Assembly (NCBI RefSeq): GCF_900176535.1
Contig: NZ_FWXT01000001.1
Location: 1,922,001 to 1,986,000 of the forward strand
Source: Pedobacter africanus
GTDB lineage: Bacteria; Bacteroidota; Bacteroidia; Sphingobacteriales; Sphingobacteriaceae
Direction: 5' to 3'
Length of the DNA: 64,000 bases
Position numbers and translations under genes: made by a program. The notes beneath the pieces were generated by a model. That model was not told the DNA's origin. It did no database searches and worked only from the letters and a program-made list of their open reading frames with translations. Shown here piece after piece: positions 35,690 through 44,036 of this stretch. Numbering within the stretch: position 1 is the first letter of the stretch; every line of letters begins with the position of its first letter.

Positions 35690-36295
35690 TCATATTTCGG
35701 AAAAGAGCTTTAGCTGCGGCGGACTAACGGTAAAAGTTTTACGGTGGTATGGCGAAAGCCCAAATTGAAGAGCGGCCGTGCGGTGCACCTCTGTTGGATA
35801 GCCTTTATTCTGCTGCCACTGGTAGTGCGGATACTCTGCAGCTATGCGTTCCATAAACTCATCTCTATGGGTTTTTGCAAGTATGGAAGCCGCTGCTATA
35901 TTCAGATATTTGCCATCCCCCTTTACTACGCAGGTATGCGGTATATCGGCATATTTTTTAAACCTGTTGCCATCAATACTTAAATATTGAGGCTGCACTT
36001 GTAGCTGTTTTATTGCCCTGTGCATGGCCAGGAAAGAAGCATTTAAAATGTTGATCTGATCAATTTCTATGTTGTCCACCGCTGCAACAGCCCAGGCAAC
36101 GGCTTCCCGCTCTATAATGAGCCTGAGTTTTTTACGCTGGTTATGGCTAAGCTGCTTGGAGTCGTTCAACTCTCCGGCAATGTAATCGGGAGGCAGGATT
36201 ACGGCTGCGGCAAATACCGGTCCGGCCAGGCAGCCCCTGCCGGCTTCATCGCAGCCGGCTTCCAGAAATTCTTGCTGATAACAGTTCAGTAGCAT
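35690..36295 (-). CDS. rnhB: Ribonuclease HII
   Basis: This endonuclease cleaves the RNA strand of RNA-DNA hybrids, including single ribonucleotides in DNA. It has 201 residues. The first catalytic pair is Asp17-Glu18 in GCDEAGRGCLAGPV; later acidic residues lie in SIDGNRF and in SILAKTHRDEFM. The gene has its own -7 element ending 5 bases before ATG 36295, so its mRNA is predicted to be leaderless. The glycosyltransferase gene follows. Confidence 0.95.
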   Translation of the reverse strand: MLLNCYQQEFLEAGCDEAGRGCLAGPVFAAAVILPPDYIAGELNDSKQLSHNQRKKLRLIIEREAVAWAVAAVDNIEIDQINILNASFLAMHRAIKQLQVQPQYLSIDGNRFKKYADIPHTCVVKGDGKYLNIAAASILAKTHRDEFMERIAAEYPHYQWQQNKGYPTEVHRTAALQFGLSPYHRKTFTVSPPQLKLFSEI

Positions 36296-36299
36296 GTTA

Positions 36300-36307
36300 C
36301 AAAGTTA
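36300..36307 (-). promoter_or_regulatory. -7 element TAACTTTG of rnhB
   Basis: Exact TAnnTTTG on the minus strand; last G 5 bases before the A of ATG 36295. Predicts transcription from the start codon. No clear -33 box. Confidence 0.55.
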
Positions 36308-36318
36308 ATAAATTAGCA

Positions 36319-37410
36319 TTACACAGATATATTTTGTGATTTAACATCAAAAGCATCACGGAGGCCAATGGCCAGCAAATTAAATGCATATACCGTCAGC
36401 ATAATGGCCAGGCCAGGGAGCACTGCAAGATAAGCAGCATCCATGATGATATACCCGTAATGTTCCTTGATCATCCCCCCCCAGCTGGGCATAGGCGGCT
36501 GAGCACCAAAGCCCAAAAAGCTCAGACCGGTTTCCAGCAAAATAGCGGCTGCAAAATTTGCAGAGGCCACCACCAATACAGGGCCTGCAATGTTTGGTAA
36601 TATATGCCTGGTTATGGTCCTTGAAGTAGAATACCCAAGCGCCTTCGCCGCTTCAACAAATTCAACTTCCTTAAGGGCCATTACCTGCCCCCTAACCAAA
36701 CGGGCCACGTCTACCCAGGTAGACAGCCCTACAGCAATGAATATCTGCCAGAAGCCTTTCCCTAAAGCAAAGGAAATGGCAATAACGAGCAACAAAGATG
36801 GCAGCGACCAGATCACATTCATAAACCAGCTGATGGCGGCATCAGTTTTACCGCCAAAATAACCCGCCAGTGCCCCCAGACCTACCCCAATGAAAAGGGA
36901 TATGAGTACCGCCATAAGTCCTACAGATAAGGACACACGGATGCCCAGGATTAACCGGCTCAGTAAATCCCGTCCATACATATCGGTTCCCAGCCAATAG
37001 GTTTGCTGATAGCGTTGCTCAGTATCAATATAAGGATATACAGATTCTTCCGCCTGCTCGTCATCTCCGATATACTCCCTGACGTATACTTTATTTCCGA
37101 TTATACGATAGGCCGTAATAGGAATACTTTTAAAATCAGCTTCTTGTCCGTAAAGCATCCGCTCCAGAAAATTTACCTTTTTAATATTGTTCTTTTTACT
37201 GACGATTAAGAAATCAAAGCTACGACCGGGTTTTTTATTGCTCAACTGCAGGTGCATGGTGTTGGCCATCGGGGTCTGGTCGGGCGTAATCAGGTAGCCC
37301 AAAATACCCATCAGAGCAAACAGCAAAATAAACAGCAAGCCACCAAAAGCCATTTTATTTTTCTTAAAACGCTTCCAGATTTTAGCTGAAGGGCTGCTGT
37401 TATTTTCCAT
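36319..37410 (-). CDS. Oligopeptide-type ABC transporter permease (OppC/DppC-like)
   Basis: This is a 363-residue inner-membrane permease. The first helix (about 22-42) is followed by a long periplasmic segment up to about 140, then five helices with the binding-protein-dependent signature EAAKALGYSTSRTITRHILPN, where the ATPase docks. WLGTDMYGRDLLSRLILGIRVSLSVG is the typical DppC entry into helix 2. The partner permease, ATPases and binding protein are not in the window, so it is an isolated subunit. Its ATG overlaps the stop codon of the glycosyltransferase gene upstream. Substrate unknown. Confidence 0.92.
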   Translation of the reverse strand: MENNSSPSAKIWKRFKKNKMAFGGLLFILLFALMGILGYLITPDQTPMANTMHLQLSNKKPGRSFDFLIVSKKNNIKKVNFLERMLYGQEADFKSIPITAYRIIGNKVYVREYIGDDEQAEESVYPYIDTEQRYQQTYWLGTDMYGRDLLSRLILGIRVSLSVGLMAVLISLFIGVGLGALAGYFGGKTDAAISWFMNVIWSLPSLLLVIAISFALGKGFWQIFIAVGLSTWVDVARLVRGQVMALKEVEFVEAAKALGYSTSRTITRHILPNIAGPVLVVASANFAAAILLETGLSFLGFGAQPPMPSWGGMIKEHYGYIIMDAAYLAVLPGLAIMLTVYAFNLLAIGLRDAFDVKSQNISV

Positions 37411-38567
37411 TATTTTACCATTCTATCTTTCCAATTGTACTTTCCGCTGTTCCCTGCAATACCAATATAAACGATATATAAAATGTGCAGCAGATTAAGC
37501 ACCGGCAATAACACCAGCAGCTTTCGCCGCTTGGCAAAACCTGTTACATCGTATAAAAATAAGTATTCAACTGTCATTTTCAACAGCAGCTGCACCAAAG
37601 CCAGTTTGAGATAAAAGATGTTAAAAATCCCCCCTGTTATATTTACAAGTATGCTCAGGTTAAATAGCCAGACACAAACCCCCAATACAATGATAGATTT
37701 GTTCTTGTACCGTGTACTTTTCGATGCCCATCTTTTGCGTTGCTGAATAAACTCCTTCAACGTAGCCTTAGGGTGCGTATACACCACTGCTGCTTCATTT
37801 TTCAGGAAACCAATATTGCCATCAAATTTTGCGGCCATTTTATGCAGCAATAGTTCGTCATCGCCCGAGGCGAGATCATCTATGCCTTTAAAGCCCCCTA
37901 CTTCATAAAAGGCATCTTTTTCGTAAGCAAGATTAGCACCGTTACAGGTAGATGGTTTTTTATTCCCTATGGTAGAGGCCCCCAGACCAATCAAGTACAA
38001 AAATTCCAGTGTTTGGGCACGTTCAAAGAAGCTTTTCTCTTCGAAATAAGCTACTGGAGAGGAAATCATCTTGTAGTTTTTTTCCTCGTAAAAACCGACT
38101 ATTGTTTTGAGCCAGTCGGGGCCCATCCTGCAATCTGCATCAGTAGTTACAATTAAACTGCCCGAAGATTGGGCAATAGCGGTTTGAATGGCTTTCTTTT
38201 TATAGGAATTGAGTGTTTGTCCTTCATTAAGGCGAATCAGCTTAACACCCCTTTCAGCATAAGTCCCTATTATTTCTGCTGTCCGATCGGTAGAATGATC
38301 ATCAACAAAAATGAGTTCTGTAAGCTGTTTATCATAGGTTTGGGCCAGCAGATCTTCTATAGTTTTAGCAATATTTCCGGCCTCATTTCTTGCTGCGACC
38401 AGCACGGATACTTTTGTAGCCAGATTCTGCTTTTGCAGTTTAAAGTAGCTCAGTTTATGCCAGCCTTTTATAAAGGCAACAACAACTAAGATATATAAAC
38501 CCGTTAAAAAAGAAGAAAGGACACTAATTATGCTGAGTATTTCCAAAAAAGTTAAGTTTAAACACAA
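37410..38567 (-). CDS. Membrane glycosyltransferase family 2
   Basis: This is a processive-type GT2 enzyme of up to 385 residues. A membrane helix (about 10-32) is followed by the GT-A domain with VSVLVAARNEAGNIAKTIEDLLAQTY, the DDHSTDRT donor site, the TTDADCRMGPDW metal motif and QQRKRWASKSTRY (Q-x-x-R-W type), then two or three C-terminal helices. No ATG is available; TTG 38567 or TTG 38546 could be the start, the latter beginning MEILSIISVL and reducing overlap with the upstream gene from 44 to 23 bases. The flippase-like gene lies upstream, and the pair may make and move a glycolipid (inference). Confidence 0.88.
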   Translation of the reverse strand: MCLNLTFLEILSIISVLSSFLTGLYILVVVAFIKGWHKLSYFKLQKQNLATKVSVLVAARNEAGNIAKTIEDLLAQTYDKQLTELIFVDDHSTDRTAEIIGTYAERGVKLIRLNEGQTLNSYKKKAIQTAIAQSSGSLIVTTDADCRMGPDWLKTIVGFYEEKNYKMISSPVAYFEEKSFFERAQTLEFLYLIGLGASTIGNKKPSTCNGANLAYEKDAFYEVGGFKGIDDLASGDDELLLHKMAAKFDGNIGFLKNEAAVVYTHPKATLKEFIQQRKRWASKSTRYKNKSIIVLGVCVWLFNLSILVNITGGIFNIFYLKLALVQLLLKMTVEYLFLYDVTGFAKRRKLLVLLPVLNLLHILYIVYIGIAGNSGKYNWKDRMVK

Positions 38568-39525
38568 AATAAGAGCCTAATATAGCAGGAATTATAATAT
38601 TTATAAGCCATATACTGGCAGTACATGCAATTACTGCTACATCCTGGGTAGTTACGTAACCAAAAAAGTAAGATGCTGTGACACTTCTAACCCCAATATC
38701 AAATAAATCCAATGAAGGTAAAGTGGACTGTACAAAGAAAAGAATACTAACCATCATCAGGATATCCAGAGGGTGGATTTCAGGGATGAGCCAGAAAAAA
38801 AGAATAAAATACTGGGTGCTGAATACCAGGTAACGGGCCAGGCAAAACAACAAGATCTTTAGCAACTCCGTTTTACTGTACCGCGCCAAAATGTTATAAA
38901 ACTTCTTATACTTACGCGTAAAGCGCATGGAAAGCAAAATGCCGTTGAGCCATCTGATGTTAAAGTAAAAAACAACAAAAAACGCACAAAACATTACTGT
39001 AAGGGCTACCAACGCATAAAAAAGACGGTAGTCTATATTTGCAAAACGGTAAATAAATATGCTGAGGGCCAGGGCACCAAAAACATTGGTAAGCACCATT
39101 TGCCCGATATTGCCAACAGCCATGGCCACCACACCTATAATGCGTCTTTTAGGAGATAAAAAAAACACGCGACCTCCATATTCACCTAGCCGGTTGGGGG
39201 TAAACACCGCCCATGTCAGACCACAAAAAACAGATTCAACCGCTCTCCACAAGCTGATCTGTTCAACCCTTGCAATGAGCCGCTTCCATTTCAATGCCTC
39301 CAATCCCCAGTTGATCAGCATTAACAAACATACAGTAGTAAGTACAATGATGATTTCCTGACGTGGTACCTTGATCAAAAGCTTTTCAAATTCCTTTAAA
39401 TTCTGATTAGCCGATAGTTTCTGATATATAAACCAGAATGCAAAAGTTACAATCGCGGCTTTAAGCAGGTAGGAAAGTATTTTTTTATAATGGGATGTCA
39501 ACTTTTTTGCTTTTACTCTCTGCAA
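38524..39525 (-). CDS. Lysylphosphatidylglycerol synthase/flippase-type membrane protein (UPF0104)
   Basis: This is a 333-residue protein with about eight membrane helices and a basic N-terminus. It fits the lysylphosphatidylglycerol synthase transmembrane / UPF0104 family: LWRAVESVFCGLTWAVFTPNRLGEYGGRVFFL is the characteristic stretch. It lacks the C-terminal aminoacyl-transferase domain of MprF, so it is at most the flippase-like half. The longest frame starts at TTG 39525; no ATG lies nearby and the exact start is uncertain. It is divergent from ruvC (19-base gap) and overlaps the following GT2 gene. Confidence 0.85.
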   Translation of the reverse strand: MQRVKAKKLTSHYKKILSYLLKAAIVTFAFWFIYQKLSANQNLKEFEKLLIKVPRQEIIIVLTTVCLLMLINWGLEALKWKRLIARVEQISLWRAVESVFCGLTWAVFTPNRLGEYGGRVFFLSPKRRIIGVVAMAVGNIGQMVLTNVFGALALSIFIYRFANIDYRLFYALVALTVMFCAFFVVFYFNIRWLNGILLSMRFTRKYKKFYNILARYSKTELLKILLFCLARYLVFSTQYFILFFWLIPEIHPLDILMMVSILFFVQSTLPSLDLFDIGVRSVTASYFFGYVTTQDVAVIACTASIWLINIIIPAILGSYFVFKLNFFGNTQHN

Positions 39526-39532
39526 ATATGCT

Positions 39533-39540
39533 TAATATTG
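39533..39540 (+). promoter_or_regulatory. Near-consensus -7 element TAATATTG of ruvC
   Basis: Seven of eight match TAnnTTTG (A for the first T of the TTTG). Last G 5 bases before ATG 39545. Confidence 0.4.
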
Positions 39541-39544
39541 TTGT

Positions 39545-40108
39545 ATGTTGGCTGAAAAAAAGGAAAGGGTGATCATGGGTATAGACCCTGGAACGGCAAT
39601 AATGGGTTATGGGGTAGTCCTGGAGCGGGGAAGCAAAATTGAATTGATCACTATGGGCATTGTACGGATGGACCATCTCGAAGATCACTTTCTAAAGCTG
39701 CAGCGGATATTCGAAAAAACAATAAACTTAATAGACGAGTATAAACCAGATACTTTGGCCCTTGAAGCTCCTTTTTATGGTAAAAACATCCAGGTAATGT
39801 TAAAGCTGGGCCGGGCACAGGGAATTGCCATGGCAGCGGCCTTATCCAGAAATATTCCTATCAATGAATATGCACCCCGAAAAATAAAACAATCCATTAC
39901 GGGGAACGGTAGTGCCGGAAAAGAACAGGTGGCTGCGATGCTGCAAAGGCTGCTGAATTTTAAAGAAACGCCTGAGTTCTTGGACGCAACCGACGGACTC
40001 GCTGTAGCCGTCTGTCATTCTTTTCAAAAAGTAGGTAATGCCGGCAAGGGCAAAACCTACTCTGGATGGGAGTCCTTTGTTAAAGACAATAAAAAAAGGA
40101 TAAAATAG
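39545..40108 (+). CDS. ruvC: Holliday-junction resolvase RuvC
   Basis: This endonuclease cuts Holliday junctions during recombination together with RuvAB. It has 187 residues. Catalytic acids can be read in MGIDPGTAIMGYG, LALEAPFYG and DATDGLAVAVCH. KQSITGNGSAGKEQVAAML is the DNA-binding helix region. A -7-like element ends 5 bases before ATG 39545. It is divergent from the flippase gene and ends 5 bases from the convergent DUF4349 gene. Confidence 0.96.
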   Translation: MLAEKKERVIMGIDPGTAIMGYGVVLERGSKIELITMGIVRMDHLEDHFLKLQRIFEKTINLIDEYKPDTLALEAPFYGKNIQVMLKLGRAQGIAMAAALSRNIPINEYAPRKIKQSITGNGSAGKEQVAAMLQRLLNFKETPEFLDATDGLAVAVCHSFQKVGNAGKGKTYSGWESFVKDNKKRIK

Positions 40109-40113
40109 GTCGG

Positions 40114-40959
40114 TTATACCTGTGCGCGTTTTTTCCTGTAATACCTGAAGGTAAAATATCCGGCTATCAACAACAGGAACAACATCCATAAATTGGTTAA
40201 GATCAGCACAAATTCTTTAAAGATTACCCATCCGTTCTGAATATTCAACACAAACCTGCGTAGAAAATCAGGCTTGTAATCGTACAGGGTATCATTGGCT
40301 ACGATCATTTTCTTAACGGTGTTGTCCTGGTAAAAGTTAAGTGTAATGTTACTGTATTGTACCCGGCTGTCGATCTGCATATTCTGGATTTTCTTATCTA
40401 CATAATCATCCTTAACCGTTAGGGCTGTCTCTACATTATTGCTTTTTTTGCTGGCATGTTTGTTCAACTGCTGCGTAGCCTCTATCCGGTTCTGGTTTTT
40501 GAGTTTATTGCTCAGGTAAACCAGGCTCTGATCATCAAGTTTCATCGACTGAAAATCGACAAATACGGCCATTTTAGCAACCTTATTGGTAAACTCGTCC
40601 AGTTTATCTGAAGGAACTTTTGCTGTAACGGCCCCTTCCGTTCTGTAAGCCGTAAGTTCAAGCAGCGAATCTGCTGAATATTTAACTTTTTCGCTCTGCT
40701 GGATATTACTATGAATGGTAAACTCTGCAATAGTGCCGCCTTCGGCCCTTATGGCCGCACTTAACCTTTCCTTGGTTTGCTGAACATCTTTTACCCTGAA
40801 ACGCATGTCCGCAGTTTTGATGATCTTTTCCGCAAGTGTAGAATCACTTGCTTCAAGATTTTCAGCTGTCGCGTCTGCTGCACTTTCATGTGATTTATTG
40901 GCATTCTGACAGCCCCATACTCCCAGAACAATTGCTACGTAGATGAAATACTTTTTCAT
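40114..40959 (-). CDS. DUF4349 lipoprotein
   Basis: This 281-residue lipoprotein has the lipobox GVWGC (Cys17). The mature part starts with a polar linker. The DUF4349 domain follows, with KTADMRFRVKDVQQTKERLSAAIRAEGGTI, a coiled-coil-like middle (QLNKHASKKSNNVETAL) and a C-terminal membrane helix (about 253-272) followed by basic residues. It is anchored at both ends. The function of DUF4349 is unknown. Its 3' end faces ruvC. A terminator at 41049 separates it from the upstream small gene; I find no exact TAnnTTTG before ATG 40959. Confidence 0.85.
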   Translation of the reverse strand: MKKYFIYVAIVLGVWGCQNANKSHESAADATAENLEASDSTLAEKIIKTADMRFRVKDVQQTKERLSAAIRAEGGTIAEFTIHSNIQQSEKVKYSADSLLELTAYRTEGAVTAKVPSDKLDEFTNKVAKMAVFVDFQSMKLDDQSLVYLSNKLKNQNRIEATQQLNKHASKKSNNVETALTVKDDYVDKKIQNMQIDSRVQYSNITLNFYQDNTVKKMIVANDTLYDYKPDFLRRFVLNIQNGWVIFKEFVLILTNLWMLFLLLIAGYFTFRYYRKKRAQV

Positions 40960-41048
40960 AATATCAATGGTTAGATTTCCTCTTTATACAGGCAACACGA
41001 CAAAGTAACCTCTTATTTTTCCTTCTAACCAAAATATTACAAATAAAT

Positions 41049-41082
41049 AAGGCCCTCATCAACCGGAGCTGATGAGGGCCTT
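41049..41082 (-). terminator. Terminator after the small membrane protein gene
   Basis: A 13-bp stem (41049-41061 with 41070-41082) is followed on the minus strand by TTATTTATTT. It separates the gene at 41107-41322 from the DUF4349 gene. Confidence 0.8.
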
Positions 41083-41106
41083 ATTTAAAAAATCTATTTG
41101 TACAGC

Positions 41107-41322
41107 TTATGCGTCCAGTATTTTAAATACGGCTTTACATGCGATGATAGAACCGATGGTCAGAATTACCCACGACACAATTGACAAAGTAGTGGAGTCT
41201 GCAGCAAAACGCAAATAAACACCCAAAATACTGATTAATACGCCTACGGTCATCAATTTATAAATTGAAGTCTCGTTAGCTCTCTTCATGCTTTCTGTAT
41301 TGTGCTTTGGTGTCTGTTCCAT
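41107..41322 (-). CDS. Small two-helix membrane protein, unknown function
   Basis: This 71-residue protein has a polar N-terminus (MEQTPKHNTESMKRANETS) and two membrane helices (about 22-39 and 48-66), with a short loop containing RFAADS. I do not recognise the family. ATG 41322 is chosen because a -7 element lies 21 bases upstream and would cut through the alternative GTG 41343. It stands alone between that promoter and a strong terminator, so it is a monocistronic gene. Confidence 0.72.
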   Translation of the reverse strand: MEQTPKHNTESMKRANETSIYKLMTVGVLISILGVYLRFAADSTTLSIVSWVILTIGSIIACKAVFKILDA

Positions 41323-41342
41323 ACTGTTTTTATTTAATGGCA

Positions 41343-41350
41343 CAAAAATA
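41343..41350 (-). promoter_or_regulatory. -7 element TATTTTTG of the small membrane protein gene
   Basis: Exact TAnnTTTG on the minus strand, last G 21 bases before ATG 41322. It overlaps the in-frame GTG 41343, which is therefore unlikely to be the start. Confidence 0.5.
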
Positions 41351-41453
41351 ATATTAATTAGCTAAAAAGCAGAACAACACAGCGATAAAATTTTATCTTA
41401 TATCTCCTTATGGATTAGCTTTAGTCCTTGCATCTATACAAAAACATCATTTT

Positions 41454-43070
41454 ATGAAATCCATCATTTTAATACTACTAACAAGTTTTAGCACATTCTG
41501 CAGCTATGCCCAGTCACCCCGTATATTCAATAGTCAGCTGGAATCGGTCACGGTCTACAGCCTGGGCGCCGAACTAAACCATAAAGCCAAGGTCAGCCTC
41601 CCTGCAGGCACCAGTGAAATCGTTCTCGCTAATGTAGCTAATACAGTTGATGAAAGCAGCATCCAGATCAGTGTACCTTCCAATGTCACCATTTTATCTA
41701 CCAGTTTCTCCAGGGATTTTTTAAAGAACGAGAACAAAAGTCCGGCCTATATTAAAGTGGAAGATAGCCTGCAGTTCATCAAAAGAGAATTGAATAAACT
41801 CGAAAACAAGCGCGTTGTAGAAGAAAATCTGTTAGTTTTGCTCGATAAAAACCAGGCCATTGGCGGCTCCAACACTGGTGTAAATGTTGCTGAACTGATG
41901 AAGGTGGCCGACTATTACAAAAACAAACAACTGGAATTAAGGAACAACATTTTCAATCTTAAAGAAGCCGAAGCATTGCAGCAAAAAAGGATAGCAAGAA
42001 TGCAGCGTCAGCTGCAGGAGTTGAGCCTGGATAAAAGCGGTACATCCGGACAGATTATTTTACAGCTGATGGCCTCTACAGCTACCAATGCAGACCTTAG
42101 TGTCAGCTACCTGACACCAAGCGCTGCCTGGATTGCTTTTTACGATCTGAGGGCAGAAAACACCACTACACCGCTTAAAATTGTCTATAAGGCAAACGTA
42201 ACACAGTCAACAGGGCTCGACTGGAAAAAGGTAAGGCTGAGCCTTTCTACCGGCAATCCATCCCAAAACGGAACGGCCCCACTCCTATCGGCCTGGTTCC
42301 TGCAGTTCGGAGAGCCTGAATACGCCTATAGGAACAAGAAATTGGTGTACCAGAACAGAATTCAATCTATGGCGATGCCGGCACCTGAAGTTAAAGAGGA
42401 AGTACTGAGTCTGATGGCAAAAAAAAGCAATGGCCTTGCCGTTCAGCAGAACGAAAATATGCTTAACGCCATTTTTGATATTGAAATTCCGTACGATATT
42501 GCCTCCAACAGCAAACCCCATAGCGTAATTCTGAAAGAGTTTAGTCAGCCTGCAGCATTCAAATACTACAGTGTCCCTAAAATGGATGGAGACGCATTCC
42601 TGATGGCCGAAATCACAAATTACGACAAACTGAACCTGCTACCGGGTGAAGCCAATATCATTTTCGAAAATAGCTATGTGGGCAAATCCTTCATCAACCC
42701 AAATGCCACTACCGATACCCTTAATCTGAGTATGGGCAGAGATAAAAAAATCACCATCAAAAGGGAGAAGATAGCGGAGCAAACAGGTGTCAAATTTATC
42801 GGCAACAGTAAAAAACAAACCTTTACCTATGAAATCCGGTTACGCAACGGGAAAAAAGAAGCTGTAGACCTCTTGCTGAAAGATCAGTATCCGGTCTCTA
42901 CAGATAAGGACATGGAAGTGGAGCTCTTAAATGCAGGCGGGGCATCCGTAAACAAAGAGACCGGAGTGCTTACCTGGAAACTAAAGCTGAAGCCCGGGGC
43001 TACCGAAAACATCCGGATCAGCTATTCAGTAAAATATCCGAAGGACAAGAATATTCTCAACCTTCAGTAA
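41454..43070 (+). CDS. DUF4139/DUF4140 exported protein (MuiA-like)
   Basis: This 538-residue exported protein has a signal peptide (MKSIILILLTSFSTFCSYAQ, cleavage after Tyr-Ala near residue 19). The N-terminal DUF4140 domain (LESVTVYSLGAELNHKAKVSLPAGTSEIVLANV) is followed by a coiled coil (about 90-195) and a beta-rich DUF4139 domain ending NIRISYSVKYPKDKN. Relatives are called mucoidy inhibitor A; the molecular role is unknown. It faces the atp operon across a bidirectional terminator. A weak TAGCTTTA (7 of 8) lies upstream. Confidence 0.87.
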   Translation: MKSIILILLTSFSTFCSYAQSPRIFNSQLESVTVYSLGAELNHKAKVSLPAGTSEIVLANVANTVDESSIQISVPSNVTILSTSFSRDFLKNENKSPAYIKVEDSLQFIKRELNKLENKRVVEENLLVLLDKNQAIGGSNTGVNVAELMKVADYYKNKQLELRNNIFNLKEAEALQQKRIARMQRQLQELSLDKSGTSGQIILQLMASTATNADLSVSYLTPSAAWIAFYDLRAENTTTPLKIVYKANVTQSTGLDWKKVRLSLSTGNPSQNGTAPLLSAWFLQFGEPEYAYRNKKLVYQNRIQSMAMPAPEVKEEVLSLMAKKSNGLAVQQNENMLNAIFDIEIPYDIASNSKPHSVILKEFSQPAAFKYYSVPKMDGDAFLMAEITNYDKLNLLPGEANIIFENSYVGKSFINPNATTDTLNLSMGRDKKITIKREKIAEQTGVKFIGNSKKQTFTYEIRLRNGKKEAVDLLLKDQYPVSTDKDMEVELLNAGGASVNKETGVLTWKLKLKPGATENIRISYSVKYPKDKNILNLQ

Positions 43071-43073
43071 CAA

Positions 43074-43106
43074 AAAAGGCCCTGATCTATGCGACCAGGG
43101 CCTTTT
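43074..43106. terminator. Bidirectional terminator between the DUF4139 gene and atpG
   Basis: An 11-bp stem (43074-43084 with 43096-43106) has A-tract and T-tract ends on both strands, so it can stop transcription from either side. Confidence 0.85.
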
Positions 43107-43123
43107 CTCTATATCAGGTATAA

Positions 43124-44005
43124 TTACCCATTCAATGCTGCTGCACCGCTTACAATCTCAGTAAGCTCGGTAGTAATAGCAGCCTGACGTGCCTGGTTGT
43201 ACGAAAGCTTTAAGGCCTTAAGCAAATCACCGGCATTTTCAGTGGCTTTATCCATTGAGGTCATACGTGCTCCATGTTCAGATGCATGCGAATCAAGAAC
43301 AGCTTTGTACAACTGGATCTTAACAGATTTAGGGATCAGTTGTGCTACAATTTCTTCCTGAGAAGGTTCAAGGATATAATCTACATTTGAGGTTTTAACA
43401 TCTGCGGCTTCCTCTGCTTTAGGCAATGGCAGCAGTTGTTCAGTTGTTAAAATTTGCACAGCGGCATTTTTAAATCTGTTGTAAACCACCTCAACCCTGT
43501 CAAATTCTCCCTTGACAAAGCCATCCATGATGGCATCTGTGATTTTGGTTACATTCTCAAAAGTAAGTGCTGAAAATACCTCGTTATTGTTTCCAATTAC
43601 ATTGTAGTTACGTTTCTCATAAAAATCCTGAGATTTCTTACCGATTGATACAATACTTACATTGCCATTTTTCAGCTGTTCGCTATATTTTTCAGCAATT
43701 AAATTGTTCGCAGCTTTAATTACGTTCATATTGAACGCACCGGCAAGACCACGATTAGAAGAAACCACTACAATTAGCACCTTGTTTGGCTCACGCTCCT
43801 GTATAAAAGGTGAAGATGATGCCTCAAGACTTGCAGAAAGATTTCCTAAGATTTCTTTAAGCTTGGTTGCATAAGGACGTAATTGTATAATAGCATTTGT
43901 CGCACGTTTCAACTTAGCCGCCGAAACCATTTTCATGGCTTTGGTAATCTGCTGCGTAGATTGGACCGATGCTATACGAATTCTTACTTCTTTTAAATTA
44001 GCCAT
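43124..44005 (-). CDS. atpG: F1 ATP synthase gamma subunit
   Basis: This is the rotor shaft of F1. It has 293 residues. The N-terminal helix reads LKEVRIRIASVQSTQQITKAMKMVSAAKLKRA, and the C-terminal helix ARMTSMDKATENAGDLLKALKLSYNQARQAAITTELTEIVSGAAAL; both are hallmarks. It is the last gene of the cluster; the beta and epsilon genes that usually follow are absent, and a terminator comes next. Confidence 0.97.
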   Translation of the reverse strand: MANLKEVRIRIASVQSTQQITKAMKMVSAAKLKRATNAIIQLRPYATKLKEILGNLSASLEASSSPFIQEREPNKVLIVVVSSNRGLAGAFNMNVIKAANNLIAEKYSEQLKNGNVSIVSIGKKSQDFYEKRNYNVIGNNNEVFSALTFENVTKITDAIMDGFVKGEFDRVEVVYNRFKNAAVQILTTEQLLPLPKAEEAADVKTSNVDYILEPSQEEIVAQLIPKSVKIQLYKAVLDSHASEHGARMTSMDKATENAGDLLKALKLSYNQARQAAITTELTEIVSGAAALNG

Positions 44006-44036
44006 TTTTTAATTTATAGTAGATAGTACCTGGTGA

